This document shows, piece by piece, positions 45,030-53,725 of a stretch of DNA of 64,000 nt. The notes beneath the pieces were generated by a model, which worked only from the letters and a program-made list of their open reading frames with translations, did not search any database and was not told where the DNA came from. A program made the translations under genes and the position numbers. Origin of the DNA: Silene conica (Eukaryota; Streptophyta; Magnoliopsida; Caryophyllales; Caryophyllaceae); contig CM055312.2 in the NCBI GenBank assembly GCA_029255685.2, positions 8,084,649 through 8,148,648 of the forward strand, given 5' to 3'. Within the stretch, counting starts at the first letter, position 1. The number at the start of each line of letters is the position of its first letter.

Positions 45030-45242
45030 GGTGTATGATGATGGCGACAGTGTTGACTACTCTAGTCATTTTATCACCGATAGAATTTTCGATTCGACTA
45101 CGAAAGGGTTTACTTGGGCATATGATATCGCACTTAAACTCGGGTTTGGAATTAAAAGAGCAAGCAACACGAAAGTCGGTAGTCACACGAGTTTGGAGCA
45201 GGATTATTTTGTTTGTCGGATGGGTGGACGACGGCCCGTAAA
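45030..45242 (+). pseudogene. MULE N-terminal DNA-binding-like segment, interrupted by a solo LTR
   Basis: One frame reads VYDDGDSVDYSSHFITDRIF then a K-G-F-T-W segment and KLGFGIKRASNTKVG, followed by YFVCRMGGRRP. This is similar in form to the FAR1-like/WRKY-GCM zinc-finger N-terminus of plant MULE transposases (aromatic and Cys residues followed by basic residues). The reading frame is cut at 45242 by a solo LTR. No start codon is certain: an upstream Met at 44812 would place the palindromic array inside the coding sequence, which I doubt. Confidence 0.55.
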
Positions 45243-45537
45243 TGTAACACCCCTCTATTTGTTGTATGAGTTACTCGATGTGTTTGGTTGGACTCGGTCG
45301 CATGGTTGATATATAAGTTATTGGAGAAAGAATATGGTATAGTTATGTTGCCCGATTATAGATAGGTTGTCTTAAAACTGTTATAACTTGAAATGTATAT
45401 ATGATATTGATGTGATTTCAATTGGAGGTGATAACTTATCCTTTTATGATTCTAATTGTAGGTCACACGCCCAAAATGACCAAGTATTGAGGGAGTTATG
45501 ATTGTTTTACGAAAACCGGTCAGTGCTGAGAACTGCG

Positions 45538-45632
45538 AGGCACTCGACCGAGTGTGGGGCACTCAGCCGAGTGTGGGGCACTCAGCCGAGTGTGGGGAAC
45601 TCGACCGAGTGTGTGCTACTCGGCCGAGTGTG
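45538..45632 (+). repeat. 19-bp minisatellite of ACTCGRCCGAGT palindromes
   Basis: Five units of about 19 bp, each with a palindrome such as ACTCGACCGAGT or ACTCGGCCGAGT, the middle ones as ACTCAGCCGAGT. The array ends about 28 bp before the TATA box. Confidence 0.9.
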
Positions 45633-45659
45633 TCGGGTCTGTGTTCAGCATCAGATTCT

Positions 45660-45667
45660 TATAAAAG
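45660..45667 (+). promoter_or_regulatory. TATA box of the solo LTR
   Basis: TATAAAAG just downstream of the palindrome array. Confidence 0.6.
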
Positions 45668-46799
45668 ATAAACCGTGAGTTAAAAATCACTTTTACCCTA
45701 AATCAGAAACGCAGTAACCTAGTTCCTCTCAAACTTCTTTCCCAAAAACTTCAAAGAGATCCTTAACAAGAGTTTAACGCGCCGATCATCTAGCCTCGTA
45801 TCGTGTCATCAAGTAAGTATCGTCCTTCTCGTTGTATGTCGTCTAGATAATAGTTATACCTATGGTTAGTAATCCATGTGTATGATCTTAGGAGGAGATT
45901 TTGTAGAAGAGTATTGGTAGAAAGCTTGGATTAACATTCCGTGATTGATTGCCTTGAGGTAGGGTTCTCCCTACTCAGTTATATGTTATGTAATTGTGAC
46001 GATGTTATTGTTGTGCTGTAAGACTGATATCACTTGTGGTGATGATATGAGATTTTAATGGTAATGTGTTGGACTGTTGCATGGAACGAATCTCACTCCT
46101 ATGATTGCTCTTCGTGGGACCCGCCACGAAGAGGATGTGCACATTAATGATCTAGGTACCTGCTTGCTGCGGTAAGTGGGGGAATTGGTGTGGGGCTAAA
46201 GGCCGCCACTTGGTTTATGTGACAGTGACGACAGTGATTGGTGATGTCAGCATGCGGTGCCTTGGGGTTGTTGTACATTTGTTGATTTTGGTAGTGATGA
46301 TATTGCATATACAATAACTGACGCTTGTGGTTTGTGCGTTGTGATGATCTATGTAATGGTGAGCAGATTCTCAGGTTCGTAGATGTTTATGCTTGCTGGC
46401 TTGGGAAGGATGGGACATCACAATCAGTTTTGTAGAGTCTTATGAGTCTTAGCTTCGCTAGTGTTTTGGTTATAGTTTACCTTGGCACACGGTTTTATTT
46501 TACTTTTGAACTTTTATACCTTACTTATATAAAGTGGCTACTATTGTTTATCTTATACTATACCTCACGTAACTGAGATGGTAATGTCCTCATTGTCTGA
46601 TGATCCTTAGGTTATGAGAGTGTTACAGTAAATATTGATGTTGATGCTTTAATAAGGGGTAACACTGGTATCTCGTGGTACAATTGCAGATTCAAAATGA
46701 AACTTGTTGAAATACAAGAAGGTCAATAGATGATGATCATGCTATTCGGGTTTCATAATCATGGGTTAACGATGTATTGTGACGACGATTGATATTACG

Positions 46800-48300
46800 C
46801 ACGGTTTGATGAAGATGAGTTGGCTTATATCAAAGCCCAAGTTAGAGCTCACGTTACACCAATGATTATTAGTGCGGGTTTGCATCAGAGGAATCTTGAG
46901 AAGTCTAGACCTAATCGGCGACAAATCTACAATCGTTCTCAGAAAGTAAGGGTCGAGGAAAGAGATGGGAGAAACCCGACACAACAAATGTTAGCAATTG
47001 CAGTTCAGCATAAGTACATTCATTTTTGGGTTACTGATTGGGAGAACGAGGAGCTCACCCACGTGTTCATGGCTCATCCAGAATCAGTTAAGATGTTTCG
47101 ATCATATTATTATGTTGTGTTGATCGATTCCACGCACAAGACAAACGTATACGGTCTTCCGCTTGTTGAGATGGTCGTTGTCACAACTACTCACACCCGT
47201 TGGGAAGACCTTTGTGATCGCGTATGCGATTGTTACGCATGAGTCTAATGATGGATATATTTGGGTATTAGAGCGACTGAAGTCCTTTCTCAATGATGCA
47301 GTTCAACCTAATGTTATTGCCACAGATTTTGAACGTGGGTTGTTGAATGCGATTCCAACAGTTTTTCCTGATTCGGGTCACTTGTTATGTCTTTGGCATA
47401 TATATTCGAACGTGGAGACGAAAGCACTTAATATCACGGGTAAGGATAGTTGGGCTAAGCACATAACTAGTAGAGTGTTTAAAGCGGTTGTCGAGGCGGA
47501 GACCCGAGATCAATTCGATGTGGCGTGGGCCGAGTTTGCAAGGCAATTTGCGGCAGTGGCGGCTTATGTCGAGGATCAATGGATCCCGCACGTGGAAAAA
47601 TGGGCCAAGTACAGAACAAACAAGATTACTCATTTTGATAACACTACTACAGCTCGGGTTGAGTCGGCTCATGCAAATTTAAAGAAGTGGTTGAATAGCG
47701 CGAAACTGGCTATTGATAGCATCTGGATACGTTTTCATTCCTTGTTGGAAACGCAACATGTTGAGATCCGACACCTGTTGCAGTTATCTAGATCGAGACG
47801 GTTAACGGGTCTTCATCGATTGTTTTCCAGAATTTCTTGTAAAATATCAAAGAATGCCATCATTGAATTGCGAGAAGAATTTGAAAGAGGCGCCGAGATG
47901 ACGGAAGATGCCTTATCGACCGATTGCGGATGTGTGAAGACTACTACACTTGGTTTGCTACGTGCTTGTTTAATTCATCGCATAGCTAATAACGGATGTC
48001 GAGCCCATCTCGATGTCTTACATGACTTTTGGAGAAAATTGGAGTACGATGGTTTTGAAGCAATGCCGACTGGTGGCGATGATCGAGTTGAGGAGTTATT
48101 TGATGAAATTCGGAATGCAGACCCGAGTATGAGATCTTCCATGTTCGATGCCCTTTACTCTCAGTTGCATCCGGACGAGGGGGATATACGCGAGCCTAGA
48201 GTGAACGAGAACCCGAGAGGACGTCCGAAGAAAGCCACTCGTAGAGATCCGTCCGCCGTTGCATGCAGGAATTCAGGTGAGCTTAGGTAGAGGTAGAGGT
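46800..48300 (+). pseudogene. MULE transposase (MULE/FAR1-type), frameshifted
   Basis: Frame one (46820-47190) ends with VLIDSTHKTNVYGLPLVEMV, containing the first catalytic Asp. A short insertion shifts to frame two (about 47195-48290) with GKTFVIAYAIVTHE, then VIATDFERGLLNAI (second Asp) and CLWHIYSNV. NTTTARVESAHANLKKWL carries the probable catalytic Glu. DCGCVKTTTLGLLRACLIHR is a SWIM-like zinc segment typical of this family. The C-terminus is basic (RGRPKKATRR) and runs into GAGGTA repeats and 17 consecutive C (48367-48383), where the frame is lost. The enzyme would have cut and pasted the element. Confidence 0.88.
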
Positions 48301-48600
48301 AGAGGTAGATCAAGTACGCCCAAAAGAAACTCATCTCTGCAACGTACCGGTGCTACATTTACTACACCCCCCCCCCCCCCCCCGTTCCACTCTGATGGGT
48401 GTCGATACTCCGTCGACTACCAGCCGTTCCACTCAGACGGGTGTCGGTACTCCATCTTCTACCGCTACCACGAGTACAAGGAGTTTCAGTACATCACATT
48501 ACGCACCTTTAGAGGTAAAATACACCGTTGGTCATTGGAGGTACTTTCCTTATATTGACTTTTTGTCTTCCTAGTTTTCACAATATCTAGAAGCGTGATT

Positions 48601-48960
48601 TGATCATTTCCCAGATGGTCAATGTGATTATCGAGTTATGTCACATGCTTTACGGGGTGACGAAGGTCATTTTACGATGGCTATAACAGATTTGATCAAA
48701 GAAATACTTAGTTCCGCCACGTATCGTGATGCTATCTATGGACAGAACAGGTTTGAGTCCGATGTTGGTAGAGTTACATATATGGATCATGTACCGTATG
48801 GCAGGGGTCATTGGATGGACACTTTTAATCGATATGGATATGCTACGACGTACAACTGGGTGATATGCTGCGCTTCTTCCTTAGTCGATCCAGATGGGCG
48901 GCGATATTGGGGTAGTAGTCATACTTTCATGCCTTTACGAGCCCCGATATTGGGGTAGTA
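48601..48960 (+). pseudogene. OTU-like cysteine protease domain linked to the MULE transposase, remnant
   Basis: The frame reads PDGQCDYRVMSHALRGDEGHF, with the D-G-x-C catalytic-cysteine motif of OTU deubiquitinases, followed by a helix with ITDLIKEI and later YGRGHWMD. Comparable transposase-plus-OTU fusions are known among plant MULEs. The His-containing end of the domain is not recognisable before the stop at 48958, and the link to the transposase is broken by the C-run and a stop. The role of the protease in transposition is unknown. Confidence 0.6.
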
Positions 48961-50188
48961 GTGCAGACGTACAAAAAAATTCGTCCAGGCCTAGGTCTAG
49001 ACGATATTTTTTCGTCCAGGCATATTTTTCGTTTTTTTTAAAAAAAATTCTTCGAAAACCGTTGTCAATCCGGGCAACAAACATACATAATACGCATTCG
49101 AATAAGAAAAATCCGACATTCAAACAACGATTCTATCCTAATTCCGTTTCTAATCTATCAAAATAAGAACAAAAAAAAATTAAAATCAAAGAAATAAAGA
49201 ATACATACCGTGTTGAACTTTTGAATTTGAGACGGAAATGTTGTTGTTGTAAAAGAGATTTTGAAACGTTTTTTTTTTTAAGTTTGTAAGATGTAGAAGT
49301 AATTTATTTTAGTTTGGTTGGAATATAAAAGGAAGGGGATGAGAGGGGTAGTTTAAGAAATTCATTAAAAAGTGTCGACGATAATTAGTAATTTGTCGAT
49401 GACGAATAGTAGGTTGGTAAAATAATGTGCGTAATTTACCAATTGGGAAAAAATAAGGTTTCTAAAATTTTGGTTAAATTGCGTTGATCAAATTAACTTT
49501 CTGAAATGCACGGTGAAACAGAGTGCCAAACCAAAAGGAAAAAATGGACCGGTCCATTTTACGTTCGATCATCAGCCTTGGCCCATAGTTTCTCATTACT
49601 CATACATACTGAAGTTAAAGAAGAATTAAAATTATTGATTAACTTTTTCATATGCGAATTTTACTTTTTCAGATATACTTTTTTTTTATTAATTTTTCAA
49701 ATTATGTCATTTTTTATAAACTATTAAACCTAGTCAAATTGACTCTTGTATGTATCTTTTTCTTAAAACCGAATATACTTGTTCTAAAAATTTGAACAAT
49801 GGATCACCATTTTCAATTAATAAAGTAATTGAATTGTTTATCAATTAATAATATGTTTTGTTTAAATTATTGGGGTTAGTTTATCAATTAGCGAAATTAC
49901 TATGTTTAATTGTTTATCTATTATTATGGTTGGATCCATTTGATTTCTTTAGTTGGTAAACTAATAAGTCGAGCAAATACTAGAAAAATTGTAAACAAAA
50001 CGTATGTGAAAAAAAGAAAACGTGTGTAAAAGAGTAAAATTCGTATGTTAAAAAAGAAGATAAAAGTACCATATGATGTCGAATAGGTAAAATAACTAGA
50101 AAGGTAGACCCGAGCGACACTTGTTTATCTAATAAACAAAATTTGAAGTACGATTATCTGTTGACGTGTTGACGGAAGTATTGTTAAA

Positions 50189-50914
50189 CGTAATTGCTAA
50201 ATCCCGCACCCTCTTTTACTATATTCCAACACATTTTCGACTATTACTCCATTATTACCCCTTTATAAATAAAATTAAAAAATAAACAAAAACCCTCCAA
50301 CTCCTCACCAACTTCCGACCACCCACTCCTCGGCCTCGACCACCATATCCCAAACTCCACGACCACCCTACGCCGTCGACTACCCATCTCGAGTTAGATT
50401 CATATCACAAATGTTGATCACATCATCCCTTCTCAGTTCTCACGTCGTTTAACACGTTTTATAAACAATTAGGGTTTCGTTTGAATTAGTTTTGTTGCAA
50501 GGATGGTTGTGGGGTCGTAAAGCCGGATGGATTATGTGGTTGTGGGGTCGATTGGTAGTGTCAACCGTCAGACATGTGCCGTTGAGTCGTTGATTGCTGA
50601 GGCGCGGGGATTGCAGTAACTAGTAAGGATGAGTGGTCGGCGGGGGGACACTAGGAAGGATGCTTGGCGGCTCGGTGCGAGGATGAGGCTGTGGAGGGGT
50701 GGTCGACGGCACGGTGAAGGTGTTGGAGGAAGAAATGTCGCTTGTTGGGGGTTCGGATTTGGTATTGGTGGCCACGGTGGGTTCTTGATTTTTGATTTTT
50801 TTTTCATCTCTCTTGTTTCTCTCACATTGTTGAGAAATGAGAGGGGCACACCCGGTATAACAGGAATAAATGTGTGGGAACAAGTAAAATAGTGTGCGGG
50901 ATTTAGCAAGTCCC
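50189..50914. mobile_element. TIR DNA element, 726 bp, inserted in ECA1-like copy 2
   Basis: The ends share TTGCTAAATCCCGCAC in inverted orientation. The flanks TTGTTAAA at 50181-50188 and 50915-50922 form an 8-bp duplication (a ninth base differs). Copy 1 has the unoccupied site near 8772. The interior is GC-richer than its surroundings, with Pro-rich open frames on the minus strand, and may carry a captured host fragment. No transposase. The class is uncertain (Mutator-like or hAT-like). Confidence 0.85.
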
Positions 50915-51485
50915 TTGTTAAATCTTTAGTTATTCTGACAAATTAATAGTTTAAGTTTATAATGATGACAATATATTTAATATAGGTGGTCCATTATCAT
51001 AAAGTATAAAATTCTCCGTATAATATTTACGGTTAAAACATGTTGGAATATCTCTTATTAGGCTTGTTTTTTTAAGGATATTTTGCGTGACATTTCATAA
51101 ATGCAATTAAATTTACTAGTAGACCTAAATGTATAAGGTTTTGTGATTATTACCATCGGTGTAACACAATCTGAAAAAATATAATATCATATATTCATAT
51201 ACGAGTAATTAATTAAAATTGTACGAAATATTAAAACAAATGATTAAAACCAGAGACATTTGATCTTGGATCTTTAGAGTCACGAGTTCAAATTACTATT
51301 TTAATCTTTCTTTATATGTTTACTAATTTTATATCCCGTCATATCATCCAAGAAAAATGCAACAATTATAAAATGAAATGAGAGGAGAAGAGATATTGAA
51401 GCTTTAATTACCTAAAATTAACCAACAAAAACAAATCACATAATATTAACCACAAATTAGTAAAATATGTTTTACAAAAGTACAC

Positions 51486-51493
51486 TATAAATA
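51486..51493 (+). promoter_or_regulatory. Probable TATA box of ECA1-like gene, copy 2
   Basis: TATAAATA 116 bp upstream of the ATG, the same as in copy 1 except for one extra A in the leader. Confidence 0.65.
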
Positions 51494-51601
51494 CTCTTTA
51501 ATTCATCTCAAATATTCAAAACACATTCAATAAACATCCTTCAAATCCAAAAACACAAAGAAAAATAAAAATACTAGTAAAAAAAACACATAAAATTAAA
51601 A

Positions 51602-52336
51602 ATGTCGAAAACATTAATTATTTTCAGCTATGTGACCTTGCTAGGCACATTTTTACCCGCAATTTCATCACAAGAAGCTCCTAGCCCATCATTTATTTAC
51701 CCTAATCCAGTAATTCCATTGCCCAAAAACCAAGGCGGTAATAACAAATTACCACAAAGTGGGAGTAGTAACCAATTAGAATTGCCAGAAGTTACTGAAG
51801 AGCAAAAGAAATGTTTAGTTTCATTTGTTAATAAAGGCATGTCAACATGTCTAGAAGACCTAGGCAATTCTTTTGTCACAAGTAAAATTAACGTGAGACC
51901 CGAGTGTTGTTCCGCCCTAGACGGGTTAACCGACCAATGTAGACTCGCGATTCATTTTCAAAATCAGGGTTTCGAAGACCTTGTTAAAAATTATTGTGCT
52001 TCTGGTGGCGCAATGGCTCCTGGAGCAGGGCCTGGGTCGGCTGAGGGTCCAGGAGGTGCAGGAGGATTTCAGGACGGGTCATTCCCTGATATGACCGGGC
52101 AAATGGATGCAGGATTTGGATCAGCATTTGCGCCTGGACCATCTGAAGGCCCAAGTTCTTATGAGCCATTAGAAGGATCTGATGTGCCGCCTAGTTTGGT
52201 TGACGAGCCGGCCTCTGGTGAAGCAACAGAAGATGTTGGACATATTATTGAAAATGCAACCCCAGTTAACAATGAAGCTGTAGGAGAAGATCAAGAAGTT
52301 GAACAGGGTGGTGAAGCTTCAGAGGGCCATTATTAA
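51602..52336 (+). CDS. Secreted prolamin-like (ECA1 gametogenesis-related) protein, copy 2
   Basis: It encodes the same 244 residues as 9826-10560: signal peptide, Pro/Gln linker, six-cysteine prolamin-like domain (C71-C132) and acidic Gly/Pro/Glu tail. I saw no nucleotide difference in the coding sequence, while the distal upstream halves have clearly diverged. Both copies keep about 490 bp of very similar proximal promoter including the TATA box. Both look functional. Their complete identity suggests recent duplication or gene conversion limited to the gene and its proximal promoter. Confidence 0.92.
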   Translation: MSKTLIIFSYVTLLGTFLPAISSQEAPSPSFIYPNPVIPLPKNQGGNNKLPQSGSSNQLELPEVTEEQKKCLVSFVNKGMSTCLEDLGNSFVTSKINVRPECCSALDGLTDQCRLAIHFQNQGFEDLVKNYCASGGAMAPGAGPGSAEGPGGAGGFQDGSFPDMTGQMDAGFGSAFAPGPSEGPSSYEPLEGSDVPPSLVDEPASGEATEDVGHIIENATPVNNEAVGEDQEVEQGGEASEGHY

Positions 52337-52350
52337 TTTTGATTCAATGA

Positions 52351-52701
52351 TTCATCATATTTTATACCGGAGTTAATTTAAATGATTGGTACTCAAGATA
52401 AATGGAGTGCCGCCCTGGCAATAATTAGAATAAAGACTCGTACATTTGGTTATAACTTAGATGTATACGAGTACCCGTTGATTCCTAGTAGGAACGTTTT
52501 ACGGCTTACAGTGTAGCTTGTGTGCTTTGTTTTTATCGAAACAAGTAAATAAAATTCATATTATGCATTGGAAATGATTATTCGTCTTCTTAAGTTGCAT
52601 TACATTTTAAGGTAATTTTAACGTTGTCAATTAATTTGATGTGCACTTGTTTGAATGGTGACCATCTTTTTTGGGAAAATAAGATTGTACGTATGTAGTA
52701 T
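52351..52701. other. Spacer downstream of ECA1-like copy 2
   Basis: Nothing recognisable. It is not shared with the region after copy 1. Confidence 0.5.
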
Positions 52702-52967
52702 TTCCTCCATTCTAATAAATTCTATACATTTGCTTTATTTATGTTTGTCAATATCAGTTTTCATTTGTTAATATCTTTAGTTATATATCGATAAAAATTA
52801 TAAAACTTTAAAATTCATAATGTATTCGGTAAGACAATTTAAACAAGATCTCACGTGATTATCTTTTACTCAGTATATTATATATTAGAAGTTGTGTCGA
52901 CAATTCACTCGACTTATGAATAGTTCCAAAAAATTGAAATATATAGAATTGTTTGGAATGGGGAAGC
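52702..52967. mobile_element. Decayed Stowaway-type MITE
   Basis: The left end TTTCCTCCATTCTAATAAAT and right end (inverse) CTTCCCCATTCCAAACAATT pair imperfectly. The inner arm 'TCTATACATTTGCTTTATTTATG' is like that of the intact Stowaway at 43156. A TA lies at the left. Confidence 0.6.
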
Positions 52968-52976
52968 ACTAAATAT

Positions 52977-53607
52977 TAGGGCTGAGCAAAAAATCCGATT
53001 ATCCGAATTGATCCCGACTTCCAATCAGCATCCGATCCGAAATAATGGATATTTGATCCGAAAAGTGGTTCGGTTCGGATACCCGGATCCGAAATTTTCG
53101 CATATCGAATCAGATACGGATATCAGGTTTAAAAATTCGGATACCAATATCCGAAAGTTATCGGATCGGATATCAAATATTGGATTGAATACCCGATATC
53201 CGTTTAGTATCCGATCCGTATCCGATATTTGGCGGACTATTATGCTCGAAATGTTATGTATATGGATATTTATATTTGTATTTGGTGAACTATTACGCTA
53301 GTTTTCTTTGTTATGTAGCGGGTTTATGCTTTGTAATGTATTTCGTATGAAATTAATATTATGTGAAATGTGTGAAGTGACTTCGATGCCAAAGTTTAAA
53401 AATTGTCTTTTTTATTATAATTTTGACAATATATCTAAACGGATCAGATCTCGGATATCGGATAATTGATCTGAAATTTTCGGACCGTAAATTTCGAATA
53501 TCCGACCATTTCGGATCAAATTATGGAAATAAAATTTTTAATTTTCGAATCAGATATCCAAATCGGAGTATAATTTCGGATGGGGTCTCTAATCCATACT
53601 CTTCACT
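52977..53607. mobile_element. MITE-like element rich in GGATAT/TATCCG motifs
   Basis: The flank ACTAAATAT occurs at 52968-52976 and 53608-53616. The element starts TAGGGCTGAGC, as in many plant hAT elements. Both halves are full of 'GATATCC', 'ATCCGA' and 'CGGAT' phrases in inverted orientation. The right terminal repeat is weak. It ends about 65 bp before the TATA-like box of the protease gene, so it may form part of that promoter. Confidence 0.65.
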
Positions 53608-53672
53608 ACTAAATATCAAGTCATATTGATCACTTATTTACATTCCCTACAACTCAAGTAAGTAACACACCA

Positions 53673-53678
53673 TATAAG
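53673..53678 (+). promoter_or_regulatory. Probable TATA box of the aspartyl protease gene
   Basis: TATAAG. If used, transcription would begin near 53700-53708, after the ATG at 53699 and before the ATG at 53726, favouring the second as start codon. Confidence 0.45.
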
Positions 53679-53725
53679 CCTCAACTTTCCCCCAACACAT
53701 GAGATGTCCAAACAACAACAAAAAT

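Larger units (their letters stand above)
45243..46627 (+). mobile_element. Solo LTR inserted in the MULE, 1385 bp
   Basis: It begins TGTAACACCCCTC and ends GTGTTACA, with a 7-bp perfect inverted repeat TGTAACA/TGTTACA and a GTAAA duplication at 45238-45242 and 46628-46632. It belongs to the same broad gypsy class as the solo LTR at 33508 but to a different family. A palindromic array lies directly before TATAAAAG at 45660. It is younger than the MULE it disrupts. Confidence 0.93.
44432..49420 (+). mobile_element. Mutator-like element (MULE) with transposase and OTU-like domain, decayed
   Basis: Imperfect inverted ends share CTATTC(A/G)TC then TCGACAAATTACTA, with a second GTCGTCGACA(A/C) block inward. 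Between them are, in order, a palindrome-rich array, an N-terminal FAR1-like segment, a 1385-bp solo LTR, a MULE transposase in two frames, an OTU-like protease domain, and a second palindromic block near 48980. The right end coincides with the start of the ECA1-like segmental duplication. Boundaries are approximate and I could not define a 9-bp duplication. Multiple frame breaks make the copy inactive. Confidence 0.8.
49421..52350 (+). repeat. Segmental duplication, copy 2 (partner at 7778-10582)
   Basis: Same orientation and gene order as copy 1. It lacks the MITE at the site near 51105 and the 227-bp tandem repeat, and carries a private 726-bp TIR element. Right after the stop codon the copies share only about 20 bp more; copy 2 has an extra 'caatgatt'. 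Confidence 0.92.

Noticed and set aside
50568..50909. Pro-rich minus frames of 87-113 codons
   Set aside because: They lie wholly inside a 726-bp insertion absent from the other copy; no domain seen. Possible gene-fragment capture is noted as a finding instead.
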